A stretch of 64,000 bases of DNA, from NCBI RefSeq assembly GCF_023284005.1, contig NZ_JAKIKS010000001.1:62001-126000 (forward strand), written 5' to 3'. Position numbers and translations under genes: made by a program. The notes beneath the pieces were generated by a model. It was not told the DNA's origin, made no database searches, and was given only the letters and a program-made list of their open reading frames with translations. This DNA comes from Shewanella surugensis. Its GTDB lineage: Bacteria; Pseudomonadota; Gammaproteobacteria; Enterobacterales; Shewanellaceae. This document shows, one piece after another, positions 17,277-27,358 of the stretch; position 1 is the stretch's first letter, and each line of letters opens with the position of its first letter.

Positions 17277-20200
17277 TCAACGGCTTTGCACGTATTCTAA
17301 ATCAATCAACCTTGCTAAACCGTCATAATGACAACGCCAGCTATCGCCCGTAGGTAATAATACCGCCAGCAACTTATCTTCTTCATCCCAAAAATATTGC
17401 GTTTGTTTTGGGCTAAGATCGATATGATTGACCACTTTTTCACGCACGCGACCAGCCACATCAAACCGATAGGCGCTGTTAGCGATAACTTGCACACTAT
17501 TGGCATAACGCTTATCGACCAAAGCAAGACTGATTTCATCGGTCACAAGCGGCTCTGATAAAAACGCCTCTTCGCGCTGAAGGCTCGATTTATTCTCATG
17601 CAGGCTATCCATTGCATTCAATAATGTTTGTTGTAATGTAATAGGATCACGCTCAAAAAAACGTGTAGATTGCGATTCTTGAGCCCTTAACGTTTGCGTG
17701 ATTAACCCTGTATTCTGAGCCACTGTTGCAGTAGAAAAATAATCAATCAATTCTTTATTCTCACAACCCATTTGTTTGAAAAATAGCGGGCTTAAATACT
17801 CACCGCCGATGCACTCATTGATGCGTTCCTTGACGACTCCACCATCGGCATCTAACTGATATTCTACGCACATTTTTTGGCTGCGATTGTCATCGGTTCT
17901 CACCTTAATCAGCTGTGAACTGGCATCATAATCGAAGAAGGTATTATTCATCACCGTATAGCTAATACTACTGATATTCGTTCTTGACGATAATGGCTTT
18001 GAAGGCTTAAGCGCTTGCTTTTGAATGAGACGGCCTAATACATCGTAATAAAACCGCAGCTGGGTCCCATCTAAGGCTGTACGCTGTGAAAGCCTGCCTA
18101 AGGCATCGTATTCAAACTGCACTTTGCGTCCATCACCATACATTAACGCGCTAATCTCTCCTGAAGTATTAAAACGATAACACCAATGGCTGCTATCGCT
18201 CTTCATCCCCAGCAACTGACCTTGCCCATGGTAACCATATTGCACTTTTGGAGCCTGTTTCAAGGCTGTTTCAGAGCTGTCATGCTTTCGCAAACAGGCA
18301 AACGCGCCGTAGGTAAATCGCTGAATGCCGCTGGCAAATTGTTTACGCTGATTTGGAGGGGAATTCGCCTTTCCACTCTGACGATTAAGCATATTCGGCG
18401 CTGAAAATCCACTTGATTTAATGAGGTTGCCTGCATGATTATATTGAAAATGACACTGTGAATAATCAAATCTCGTCCAAGTCTCGGGATTAAGGGATTG
18501 CCCTTTATAAGACCAATACTGCGCTTTAACAGACACTTTATCGACTTGCCATTGTTGTGACATAAGCCGACCAAATTCGTCATACTCAAACTGTAATTGA
18601 GTCATGTCTTGTGGCAAGTGAATTTCACTTAACTGACCGTTTACTTGGTAATGAAAACCAATCTGTGAGCCGTCTTGATGAATAACCCAAGCCAGCTGTC
18701 CTCGGCGGCTATATTGATAAAAAATGGCTTTTTGAGAAGGTAATAGCGTTTGAATGCAATTGCCTTTTTTATTATAGGTGTATTGCCATGTGCTTCCCGC
18801 GGCATCCATGGCCGAGAGTAACTTTCCATTGTCATTAAAGGTATAACAATATCGACTGTTATCATGATGAAGTACGTCACACACTTGGCCCCAAGCATCA
18901 TAATGCCAGCGGGTTCGCTCACCAAGCGGATTAATCTGACTCGTTAATTGATTGGCTTGCCATTCGAAAGAAGTGATCCCCCCTTTAGCATCAATCCACT
19001 TCACCATTTGGCCTTGTTGATTTCGATGATAACAAACAATACCTTTATGGCTGGTTTTATGATAAATAATCAAATTATCATCATCATAGCTAAATTGAGC
19101 GTGGCCTAAGCCATCCGCCCCCAGACGGGACAATGCTCGCGCCTTATCATCATAAGTATATTGCACCCATGACTGCCTCGAGCTGATTAAAGGTTCTGAA
19201 TCAACTGAAGGCTCTGAAGTATCAGCTGTTTTTAATAAGCAGTCTCGTTTGTCATACTCATAATAAACTTGGTGAGTCGCAGGGGCATTCGCCTCAACAA
19301 GTTGCAAACTGGTATTGTAGCTAAAACTCACTAAGGTTTTTAGTGGCTTTTTCCCCTCATCGGTTAATACTAGCTGCTTAATACAGCCTTCTTGCATACT
19401 CACTTGAATGTAACGATCATCACTCAATAATACCCACGTTAATAAGCCTTGCTGATAAATAAAGTGAATGCTATTGCCATTATTATCCGCAATTTCAGAT
19501 AATAACAAACGATTTGACGCCCCCATATGAAAGCCACTGACATGAAAACCATACGTTAACCCACTCACATGCCGCATATGATAGCGGCCCTGTTCTCGGC
19601 GTAAGCGCCAAGCAGGGAGTGTTAAGCTACGCACTTCTTGGCCTTCAATCGGAAACACATAACAGGCTTCTGTACCTGTCTCGTCGATAAAGCGGATCTG
19701 TCCAGATTCCATCAATAAACAAACATCCCAACTACACCACCACGTTCTGCCTAATAACCCCTCAGGCTTATCGACACCTGAGGTCAAATGCTGTGACGCT
19801 AACTGAGGTAAAATCGCTCCCGATGAATAGAAACGTGTAAACACCAAGGGAATAAAACCTGCAAGGCTAAACTCTTGCTGCCAAGCAATGACATGCCCAG
19901 TCCGATTGTCCACATATTCACAGGCTTGCTTATTCACCTGTAAGCCTTGGTGAAATGAAAACGCTTCAAAGGTATCAGCTGTCAACATGGATGGATTAGC
20001 AACGCCAGCCTCAGGCTTACCATTGTCTGGTATAGGGCATGGATTTAATCGCGACATTTTCACTTGCTCAAGCGCCTTTGCTGCACTATTAGAATTGTCG
20101 AGCCGACATAAATCTTGATGATAAGATGCTGTGGAATAACTTTGTATTCGACTTTCAGGATCACTTGAGCGATAAAAATCAATGACGGCACGTGGAGGAA

Positions 20201-20696
20201 AAGTCACATGACGACGATTAAAGCAAGGCGTCACCAAATGCTCATCAAATAAAATGTCATGAGACAGAGCAGCTTGAACTTGGTCCTCTTGATGAAAAGC
20301 GCTGTTTTCAAAATAATAATCACCCTGCTTATTTTCCACCGCTAAGGAAGCAGCGCGACCGTTATCTAGATTAGCTTGCCTAAGAAAAAGTCGACTGATG
20401 CTGTCGGTCGGTAAACGAAAAGAAGGTGTATAGCGCTTAGCCAAAATATCGATATGCTTTAAAGATGTCTGCGGCCAACTCAAGCGCCAATTTATTCCCT
20501 TATGGGTGCCATCGCGGCTTTTTAAGGGCATGCTTATTTGGCTCGATAACCCCCGAGTGGATAACAAGCCTTTAGCTAATAAAAAGCCTTTAGCGAAGAA
20601 AGATCCCTCAGCCAATGAAAAGCCTAAGCATGTCGTTATTCTTATCATCTTTTCAAAAAAACCATCATCATTGTTTTTTATTTTATTCAACATCAC
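17277..20696 (-). CDS. Truncated RHS-repeat protein
   Basis: 1139 residues. After a poorly conserved N-terminal 250 residues comes a DUF6531-like segment (DNRTGHVIAWQQEFSLAGFIPLVFTRFYSSG). A long series of YD repeats follows, for example YDAWGQ, YDEFGR, YDALGRL and YDVLGRL. The protein stops at CHYDGLARLIDLEYVQSR, before the conserved C-terminal RHS core and its DPxGL cleavage motif, and has no variable toxin domain. No immunity-like gene follows. It lies downstream of PAAR, so it was probably a T6SS RHS effector that lost its tip. Whether the remaining shell has any role is unknown. Confidence 0.8.
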   Translation of the reverse strand: MMLNKIKNNDDGFFEKMIRITTCLGFSLAEGSFFAKGFLLAKGLLSTRGLSSQISMPLKSRDGTHKGINWRLSWPQTSLKHIDILAKRYTPSFRLPTDSISRLFLRQANLDNGRAASLAVENKQGDYYFENSAFHQEDQVQAALSHDILFDEHLVTPCFNRRHVTFPPRAVIDFYRSSDPESRIQSYSTASYHQDLCRLDNSNSAAKALEQVKMSRLNPCPIPDNGKPEAGVANPSMLTADTFEAFSFHQGLQVNKQACEYVDNRTGHVIAWQQEFSLAGFIPLVFTRFYSSGAILPQLASQHLTSGVDKPEGLLGRTWWCSWDVCLLMESGQIRFIDETGTEACYVFPIEGQEVRSLTLPAWRLRREQGRYHMRHVSGLTYGFHVSGFHMGASNRLLLSEIADNNGNSIHFIYQQGLLTWVLLSDDRYIQVSMQEGCIKQLVLTDEGKKPLKTLVSFSYNTSLQLVEANAPATHQVYYEYDKRDCLLKTADTSEPSVDSEPLISSRQSWVQYTYDDKARALSRLGADGLGHAQFSYDDDNLIIYHKTSHKGIVCYHRNQQGQMVKWIDAKGGITSFEWQANQLTSQINPLGERTRWHYDAWGQVCDVLHHDNSRYCYTFNDNGKLLSAMDAAGSTWQYTYNKKGNCIQTLLPSQKAIFYQYSRRGQLAWVIHQDGSQIGFHYQVNGQLSEIHLPQDMTQLQFEYDEFGRLMSQQWQVDKVSVKAQYWSYKGQSLNPETWTRFDYSQCHFQYNHAGNLIKSSGFSAPNMLNRQSGKANSPPNQRKQFASGIQRFTYGAFACLRKHDSSETALKQAPKVQYGYHGQGQLLGMKSDSSHWCYRFNTSGEISALMYGDGRKVQFEYDALGRLSQRTALDGTQLRFYYDVLGRLIQKQALKPSKPLSSRTNISSISYTVMNNTFFDYDASSQLIKVRTDDNRSQKMCVEYQLDADGGVVKERINECIGGEYLSPLFFKQMGCENKELIDYFSTATVAQNTGLITQTLRAQESQSTRFFERDPITLQQTLLNAMDSLHENKSSLQREEAFLSEPLVTDEISLALVDKRYANSVQVIANSAYRFDVAGRVREKVVNHIDLSPKQTQYFWDEEDKLLAVLLPTGDSWRCHYDGLARLIDLEYVQSR

Positions 20697-20895
20697 ATCA
20701 CCGATTTAATCCCTCAAACTATAATCCCTAAGCAATAACATCACCCTATTGTCACCTATCAACAATCAAGCTAGCTATGATGTTAAGGGCAAAGAAACGG
20801 ATCGCCTACTCTGTCATTCACTATCGGTGATTTTTATACACAATCACTTCAATCTTATACAAAGTAACAAACGTTTAAATAACATATTAGTGAGA

Positions 20896-21018
20896 TTATT
20901 CGAGATAAATAAAGGCTGTATCGTCTAATAGACAGAGTGTCACATCGGTGAATAGGCTCTCAGTGGTAGCCTGATAGGTCTTTCCCTGTTTTGTCATAGA
21001 CTCAGATGAGTTAACCAT
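20896..21018 (-). CDS. Possible 40-residue protein between PAAR and RHS genes
   Basis: An ATG at 21018 preceded 9 nt upstream by AAGGA opens a 40-codon frame (MVNSSESMTKQGKTYQATTE at the N-terminus, ending ALIYLE-like AFIYLE). It is in line with the leftward T6SS cluster, 80 bp after PAAR. No homology is recognised. It may be a small real protein or the 5' end of a decayed gene. The rest of the 400-bp gap between PAAR and RHS shows nothing notable. Confidence 0.4.
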   Translation of the reverse strand: MVNSSESMTKQGKTYQATTESLFTDVTLCLLDDTAFIYLE

Positions 21019-21098
21019 ACTCGTTATCCTTTTCGAGTTAATTTATGACGGTCAGTCGACTAACCGTCTTAGCCCCACACTAGTGGCTAAGTGAACGG

Positions 21099-21383
21099 CT
21101 AACCGATATTAACGGTGCCACCGCCCGATACTGTGCCGCCACAATCGACGGCATCACCACTGCGGGCCGCCGCTTTGCCATCGATAAATACCGTGCCTGA
21201 ACCTGCCGAAATTTTTCGCCCATGAGGCGGATGCTGGGGTTTGATGTGCGGCAAGAGTGGATCGCCGACTCTGGCTAAGGGGACACCATCACCTTTTACC
21301 GTGCCCGATCCCGACACCACTGGCGTGGGGAAAAATCCATCATGATCTGAGCCAATATCACCCACTTTTACTGCATTACCCAT
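21099..21383 (-). CDS. PAAR-domain T6SS spike-tip protein
   Basis: 94 residues from the ATG at 21383, which has AAGGA at good spacing; an upstream in-frame start at 21413 lacks one. The whole protein is a PAAR fold: repeated glycine-rich turns (GDIGSDHDGF, VSGSGTVKGDG, RVGDPLLPH, HPPHGRKISAGSGTVFIDG, AARSGDAVDCGGTVSGGGTVNIG) with His and Cys residues suited to bind zinc. It should sharpen the VgrG trimer tip and carry effectors. It follows the broken DUF6708-like gene in the leftward cluster. Confidence 0.9.
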   Translation of the reverse strand: MGNAVKVGDIGSDHDGFFPTPVVSGSGTVKGDGVPLARVGDPLLPHIKPQHPPHGRKISAGSGTVFIDGKAAARSGDAVDCGGTVSGGGTVNIG

Positions 21384-21498
21384 AGTGTTTTCCTTAACAT
21401 GTTTAAATGACAAAAAACAGACGAATTAATCATTGAATATTCTACTCTTTACTGACTTTATTGTGGAGTGTTTTTCAAACGTTTTTCGTTCTATGCTG

Positions 21499-22515
21499 TT
21501 AGCTCTTGGCGATGGTTTTCAAGGTCTGTTCAAAGTCGTCATCGCTCATGTTGCGCCAAAAATGACTGTCTCTAGGATTTCTCAGTTCGCCTTTTTTCAC
21601 ATTTTTTGCAGCTGTCTTTTTCGTAATAGCGACGCCAAAGGTCGTTCCGCGCAAGCCTTGAGCGTCAAAAGCTTTAGTAGTGGGGTCGCGCTCACGGGCT
21701 TCCTCCAGCACCAAAATATCAGGCATCGGGGAAGTGACGTCCATATAGGCTTGTACCATGTTCCACAAATAATGATATTCCTTCACTAATGGGCTGCCCG
21801 GCATCAAACTGTGCAGCGGTACACCGTAGGAATAACCGTTATAGCGGTGTACTAGAAACAGCCCGTAATTCATTACACCCTGAGGAGTCGGGCTGGATGT
21901 GAGAATACAATCAAACTCATGAAACGGGTGGCTAAATAGGGCTTTACCGCTGCCTTTAAAAAGAGTCACCATGCCCGTCTTGCGATTCAGTTCATAATGC
22001 TTCTTGGCCTTGAGAAACCAAGGAGTAAAATAACCTCGGTTCATCAATTCGAATTGCCCCCAAATAACTCAGCACGGCAAAAAAACATAAACAATAGGAT
22101 AGAACAGTACATCTATTGATTCAGAAAAGGATACATCTGAAAATAGAATAGAGAAAAAATAAACCAGTAAGTAGATTGGGAAGAAAAACTGGCACACAAT
22201 TTTCCCCAATCCAGATGCGTATAAGTAAATTGCCGTCCAAGTACTTAGTTTTTCTTGCGATAGCTTCGTTTCCGTCCAAAAAAATCCTTTATGTTTATTT
22301 TCTGGATCTTGGTCAACCTTTCGATATTCAGATGGCGTCATATCGGCAATAGCCGTGGTCGAAACCTTTTCACTTGGCTGAGTCAAAGGTAATAGTGTGC
22401 CTTGGCGAGCCAAACCTTCCCATAAGCCCATAGGATGCACAGCACGTTCTGCTATCGGTTTATCACTTCGGTAAGCCGTCTCACTATAATCAAGTTGCTC
22501 TAACGATGCGCTCAT
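21499..22515 (-). pseudogene. DUF6708-like membrane protein gene interrupted by an in-frame TGA
   Basis: Two reading frames in the same phase, 22515-22069 (148 residues) and 22068-21499, are separated only by one TGA (22069-22071). The codons before and after align with the intact paralogue immediately upstream: FLPC-stop-VIWGQFELMNRGYFTP against LLPSTLFWGQLVLMDKGYFTP. The N-terminal half has two hydrophobic segments. The C-terminal half contains HPFHEFDCILTSSPTPQG and is very similar to the paralogue. A second protein could restart from the ATG at 22044, but no strong ribosome site is visible. It is probably a nonsense mutation. Confidence 0.7.
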
Positions 22516-22602
22516 GTTCTTCCTTAAAATCTGCTTAAAAACGGCATCCCTGCGCTTTTATTTTCATCATAGGTACTTACTGTGTCGCTGTTTACTAATA
22601 CA

Positions 22603-23661
22603 TTATTGGCTCTTGGCGATGGCCTTTAAGATTTGATCAAAATCTTCATCACTCATGTTGCGCCAAAAGTGGCTGTCTCGACTATCTCTCAGTAAAGCGT
22701 CCTGTTTCACATTTTTTGCAGCTGTCTTTTTCGTAATAGCGACACCGAAGGTCGTGCCGCGCAAGCCCTTATCATCAAAGGCTTTGGTGGTGGGGTCGCG
22801 CTCACGGGCTTCCTCCAAAACAAGAATGTCCGGCATCGGGGAAGTCACGTCCATATAGGCTTGTACCATATTCCACAAATAATGATATTCCTTCACTAAA
22901 GGACTGCTGGGCATCAAACTTTGCAATGGCACCCCAAACGAATAACCGTTATAGCGATGCACTAGAAACAGCCCATAGTTCATCAAGCCCTGAGGAGTCG
23001 GACTGGAAGTGAGGATACAATCAAACTCATGAAACGGATGGCTAAAACGAGGTTTGCCATTGCCTCTATAAAGCGTCACCATGCCTGTTTGGCGATTCAA
23101 CTCATAATGCTTTTTGGCCTTGAGAAACCAAGGGGTAAAGTAGCCTTTATCCATCAGTACCAGCTGCCCCCAAAACAAAGTACTAGGTAATAAAAAATAA
23201 ACTGTTAAGTTATAATAAAAATCAACCAAATCAGAAAATGAAAAATACTCACTAAAAAGGGCGAGCAAAAAAATAACCACATAAGAAAATGGCAAAAAAT
23301 ACAATGTCATAAACTTTGCTATCACAGAGATATTTAAATAAACAGCGCCCCAGCCACTCATTTTTTCTTCTTTTAAGATCGTTTCATTCCAATATAAATG
23401 CCTTTCACCTGATGCAAGCTTATCTTTGATGTCCTGATACTCTGAGGGCTTAAAACCTGTCGCGAACTGAGTAGATATAATACTACTAGGCTTAGCAAAG
23501 GCTAACTCTGTCCCTTTACGGGCCAAGCTTTCCCATAAGCCCTTAGGCCCGATCACTTTTTCTTGTAACGGCCTATTACTTCTATAGGCACTGTCAGCAT
23601 AGCCATCACTAACAAAAGTTCTTCCGGTCTCTTTTTCTACTTGTAATGCTGACACTGCCAT
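22603..23661 (-). CDS. DUF6708-like membrane protein of the VasX-type effector cluster
   Basis: 352 residues. Residues about 110-165 hold two closely spaced membrane segments (AKFMTLYFLPFSYVVIFLLA and LTVYFLLPSTLFWGQLVL). The flanking domain contains GMVTLYRGNG, HPFHEFDCILTSSPTPQG and LVHRYNGYSFGVPLQSL, which I associate with DUF6708 proteins found in T6SS clusters. It lies directly downstream of the pore-forming effector. By analogy with VasX, whose immunity protein is a membrane protein encoded just downstream, an immunity or accessory role is inferred. AAGGA precedes the ATG. Confidence 0.7.
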   Translation of the reverse strand: MAVSALQVEKETGRTFVSDGYADSAYRSNRPLQEKVIGPKGLWESLARKGTELAFAKPSSIISTQFATGFKPSEYQDIKDKLASGERHLYWNETILKEEKMSGWGAVYLNISVIAKFMTLYFLPFSYVVIFLLALFSEYFSFSDLVDFYYNLTVYFLLPSTLFWGQLVLMDKGYFTPWFLKAKKHYELNRQTGMVTLYRGNGKPRFSHPFHEFDCILTSSPTPQGLMNYGLFLVHRYNGYSFGVPLQSLMPSSPLVKEYHYLWNMVQAYMDVTSPMPDILVLEEARERDPTTKAFDDKGLRGTTFGVAITKKTAAKNVKQDALLRDSRDSHFWRNMSDEDFDQILKAIAKSQ

Positions 23662-23773
23662 TTTTATAATCCTTAATCTAATGCATATTTCGATTTTCAG
23701 TTATCGACTTAACAAATTGTAAATGCGATTAATATTCAACTAGTCATGAATGATAATCAACTTCCCCCTCCCT

Positions 23774-26700
23774 TTACCTCAACGGATAGTGCAGCTCATC
23801 GGCCCAATAGTAATCTTTAGCGGTAAATTTAGGCGCATCTTTAGGGGTCGCCACTTGAGTCAATTGATCTAGCGGCAAGCGAGGAAAGGCTAACTCATTA
23901 ATAGTCAATTGCGCCCGCACACTAAAGTGCGGCTGAAAGCTCTCCTCCCTGAAACGTGACCATAACCACACAAGTTCACTCTTATCTTGCGGCACCTTAA
24001 GGTTAAAGTTCACTAGGTACAACTTGCCTTCAATGCTGTCGATGGCTTCTATTATCGGGCTATTGGCTTTGGCCACATTGATAATCTCCACGTCTGGATT
24101 AACCTTGCCCATATTAGCTCGAGTGGTATCTTTGGTGCTTTTTTTAATGGCTTGACGGGCAAAAAAGCGTAAATTCACTTGCTCGGCGTTCAGTAGCTGC
24201 AACAAGTTACTGCGTACAAAAATGCCGTGGGTAACGCCGCGCTGCTTAAATTTTGCAATAGCAGCAGCCGGGAACTTAATTTTATCAATAGGGTAAGTGC
24301 TGATGGACAGCGACATCACAATATTGATCAGCTGCATAAAGGCCTCTTTAGGGTCTTGCAGCTTAGCATAATCACCATCGGTAGCAGGCGCTTCGCCAAA
24401 GGGGCCATTTTTCAGCCATGTCTCGATGGGGGTGTCTTTGAAATAATAATACAGCAGACCACCCGCCACCGCGATGCCAATGCCCAACCACGCAATGGGA
24501 CCAAAACCTAAGAAGGCACTGCTTGAGGTAAACAAGCCTGAAGCGATACTCGTCATGGCGGTGCCCACTGCCACCATGCCCATGGCTATGGCCGCATCAT
24601 TATCTTTAGCGCTATAAAGCCGCACAGTATCCCACACAGCAATACCTGCGGTGAGCATACCAGCGGCAAAACCCGCCATCTTTAAGACTTGCAAATGTTG
24701 TACTAGTCCTATTTTACCCGAAGCCGAGGTAAATCGAGCAATAGTTTCATCTGAAAAACTGTATATGATCTTTTCACTTTGCTTAGCCAAGCGAGAAGTA
24801 TTATTAGCGAGTAAATTATGAGCATTAACTAAGGAAATCCCCAGATCAGCTGTAGCACTAATGATATTCGCACCTATCTTTGCAGCATTAGATTCAGTTT
24901 TCAGGCCATCTAATGTCATCTTTAAATTAATGATCTCGATCGCCACCAGCCAATAAGGCATGCGTAATTTTTCATAGCTGTTGCTAATGCTGCGGCCTTG
25001 CTTGTGTACATCTTTGAGCACCTGCCGCTGCATCATCTGATCTTTCGCCAACTCGCTCTCCTCAGGCAAAATCACCACAGAGACCTTTTGACGACTCAGC
25101 GCCGCCCCTGCGATAGCCCCCTCGTTAAGCTGTGATTTTTTGGTCGAGGCGATTAACTGGCCATTGTCATCGTGTAAGCTGCCATAGGCCACATTGCCTT
25201 TGCCTTTACCATACACATAACTATCGGCTCCTTCAGGCACGCCGTACTTGAGCCCCGCACCATGAACACCGACCACGTAACCTTTAACCGCTTCACCCGT
25301 GGTGGGCACATACTTCATTTCGCTTAAATATTTCGAATTCACCGCCTTTAACGTACTCAATGCCGGCGCATACAGCGCGGTAAAATCAATTTTTATAGTG
25401 TTATTCATCACCGCCGTCTGAAATGCAAGTAAACTACTGAACATACTATCAAAAATATTCCCCATCACCCCCGAGATACGCCTAAAGTTGCCAAATTGCC
25501 CTTCGCCATTATCCACCATTTTGGTGGCGTTCAATAAATCAAGCGTCTCAATTTTATCGTCGCTCATCAGCAGATTGTCATTGGCCCAGCAAGCAATATT
25601 GGCAGGCGTGGCCAAGCCTGAGCCATCGTTATCGCCCTCCGGCGGCGTATACTTGCAATCTAACGGTACCTCATCAGTACTGACAAATAAAATTTCATGC
25701 AGCGGATGTTTATCAGCAGGATTAAATACCTTAGCTAGAGTATTCACATGGGCATGGGGCTTTTTGTCCTCCGCAGGCAATAAGGTGTCGATGGCATCGG
25801 GGTCAATATTCAGCGCACCCAGCGCACTGCTTGCCAGAATATGCGCCATGGCACCATTAATATCATTCAATGAGCTGAAATCTTTTAGGCAAATAGCGGT
25901 TTTCTCATCATTCAACACTTTGGCCAATGCATCTTGTAACACGCGGCAATCACGGCGAAATTGACTGCGCTCAATGCTGTGCACGCGGCGATGAAATGTG
26001 CCCATTAGGTTGCTACCCACCTCATCACTGTATTTGTAATAAGGATTGGTTTTATCGCCCATTTTTTTGGGCATGATAATACGTTGCACCAGTTCGGCAC
26101 TGTGGGCATGGGGCTCTTTACCCGCTTGCTTTTGCACATCTTGTAAATACTGGAAGCAAGACAAGGTCATGGCGCTATGATGACGTAATATAAAGCTTTG
26201 ATCCAAAAAGGGCAGCACAAAGAGCTTTCGGTCGACGGCATCTTTAAGGTAATCGGGGGATTTTTCCTTCACACAATCAAAAGCGATACCTTGCTTAGTC
26301 GCATTTGTGATCTCTGCCAGTGCCGCACATTTGGCGCCATATTCTAATTCGAGATCCGCATAACTATCAGGCACGCTACCGCCCTCTTGTTGCAATTTTT
26401 GTTGCTCAGATTTGACTTTTTGATACAAGCCCTTGATGTACTTATCTGATAAGTCACGATTAAACAACAAAGGATTAGCCAACTTAAGCTCGACCTCGAC
26501 CGCTCTTGACCGCATGGTTTTTTTTAACGTTGAGGCTTTAATTAAATCCACATTGTTATCAATATTGACCTGTGAAAATGCCACTGTGCGCTCAGCTTGT
26601 GCATCTTTATTTTCTTCAAGATAATTTAACCTTGCGCCACTCCATTGCACCTCAGAATAGGCAATCCGCCCCAACACGCCGCTTTTATTATCTTTAGCTG

Positions 26701-27358
26701 GCAACCAAATATCATTAAGCGGCACACCTGTCGCTACACGGGGATCGCTGCTAAAAGGCTTATCTCGCCCTGCACGATAAGCATAAAGATGCACATCTTT
26801 AAGCTGCACACTACCGTCATCTTGGGTGCGAATTTCAATTTCTCGCCACGCCCTGCCTCGATTAAACACATATAAATAGCCATTACGCACGGGGGCAAGC
26901 CTGTCTTTATCTTTAACGGGGGCAAGCCTGTCTTTATCTTTAATAGCCGGATCAAAACTCGGCATTAGCGTCAGTGGCATAATGGCATGCAATAAATAGT
27001 TTTGACGACCGTCAACGCGCTTCGACGGCACCACATCATCATACAGAGGCAGCATAATATCTTTCGATTCGGTGTTGTCTTCTGACTGAGTCTTTACCGC
27101 TAGCCATGCATTTAGTGGTTTGGTTTGTTTGCTCCAAATCCAGCTATGAATACAAGAGTCTTTAACTGTTTCCGCCTTTAACTCTTCTTTTTTACAGAAA
27201 TCAACTTCTTTTTTTAGGAATTCTTGTTCTGTTTTGTCTTCCTCATCAAATAATTTAATACATTGCTGTTCATCGTGTTTAATACCAGTCACTTCAATAA
27301 ACAGTCTTTTTCCATCACCATCACACGCCGGTCCTGGGCTAATTTTATTAACTGACAT
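23774..27358 (-). CDS. VasX-like (BTH_I2691-type) T6SS pore-forming effector
   Basis: 1194 residues from the ATG at 27358, which has AGGA 8 nt upstream and overlaps the DUF4123 gene end by 11 bp. The N-terminal 200 residues have the VasX-type signature RNGYLYVFNRGRAWREIEI. The C-terminal third has several membrane segments (AAGMLTAGIAVWDTV, GMVAVGTAMTSIASGLF, WLGIGIAVAGGLLYYYF) consistent with pore formation in the inner membrane of target cells. A 27-bp exact tandem repeat (26891-26917 and 26918-26944) duplicates DKDRLAPVK just before the signature. It follows a DUF4123 adaptor, as VasX does. Confidence 0.85.
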   Translation of the reverse strand: MSVNKISPGPACDGDGKRLFIEVTGIKHDEQQCIKLFDEEDKTEQEFLKKEVDFCKKEELKAETVKDSCIHSWIWSKQTKPLNAWLAVKTQSEDNTESKDIMLPLYDDVVPSKRVDGRQNYLLHAIMPLTLMPSFDPAIKDKDRLAPVKDKDRLAPVRNGYLYVFNRGRAWREIEIRTQDDGSVQLKDVHLYAYRAGRDKPFSSDPRVATGVPLNDIWLPAKDNKSGVLGRIAYSEVQWSGARLNYLEENKDAQAERTVAFSQVNIDNNVDLIKASTLKKTMRSRAVEVELKLANPLLFNRDLSDKYIKGLYQKVKSEQQKLQQEGGSVPDSYADLELEYGAKCAALAEITNATKQGIAFDCVKEKSPDYLKDAVDRKLFVLPFLDQSFILRHHSAMTLSCFQYLQDVQKQAGKEPHAHSAELVQRIIMPKKMGDKTNPYYKYSDEVGSNLMGTFHRRVHSIERSQFRRDCRVLQDALAKVLNDEKTAICLKDFSSLNDINGAMAHILASSALGALNIDPDAIDTLLPAEDKKPHAHVNTLAKVFNPADKHPLHEILFVSTDEVPLDCKYTPPEGDNDGSGLATPANIACWANDNLLMSDDKIETLDLLNATKMVDNGEGQFGNFRRISGVMGNIFDSMFSSLLAFQTAVMNNTIKIDFTALYAPALSTLKAVNSKYLSEMKYVPTTGEAVKGYVVGVHGAGLKYGVPEGADSYVYGKGKGNVAYGSLHDDNGQLIASTKKSQLNEGAIAGAALSRQKVSVVILPEESELAKDQMMQRQVLKDVHKQGRSISNSYEKLRMPYWLVAIEIINLKMTLDGLKTESNAAKIGANIISATADLGISLVNAHNLLANNTSRLAKQSEKIIYSFSDETIARFTSASGKIGLVQHLQVLKMAGFAAGMLTAGIAVWDTVRLYSAKDNDAAIAMGMVAVGTAMTSIASGLFTSSSAFLGFGPIAWLGIGIAVAGGLLYYYFKDTPIETWLKNGPFGEAPATDGDYAKLQDPKEAFMQLINIVMSLSISTYPIDKIKFPAAAIAKFKQRGVTHGIFVRSNLLQLLNAEQVNLRFFARQAIKKSTKDTTRANMGKVNPDVEIINVAKANSPIIEAIDSIEGKLYLVNFNLKVPQDKSELVWLWSRFREESFQPHFSVRAQLTINELAFPRLPLDQLTQVATPKDAPKFTAKDYYWADELHYPLR
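26891..26944. repeat. Tandem 27-bp duplication inside the effector gene
   Basis: Two adjacent 27-bp units that differ only at the last base, adding nine codons in frame without breaking the reading frame. Confidence 0.9.

Noticed and set aside
22069-22071. In-frame TGA as a selenocysteine codon
   Set aside because: The paralogue has Thr/Ser-Leu at this place, there is no redox motif and no SECIS-like hairpin was seen right after the codon. Nonsense mutation is simpler.
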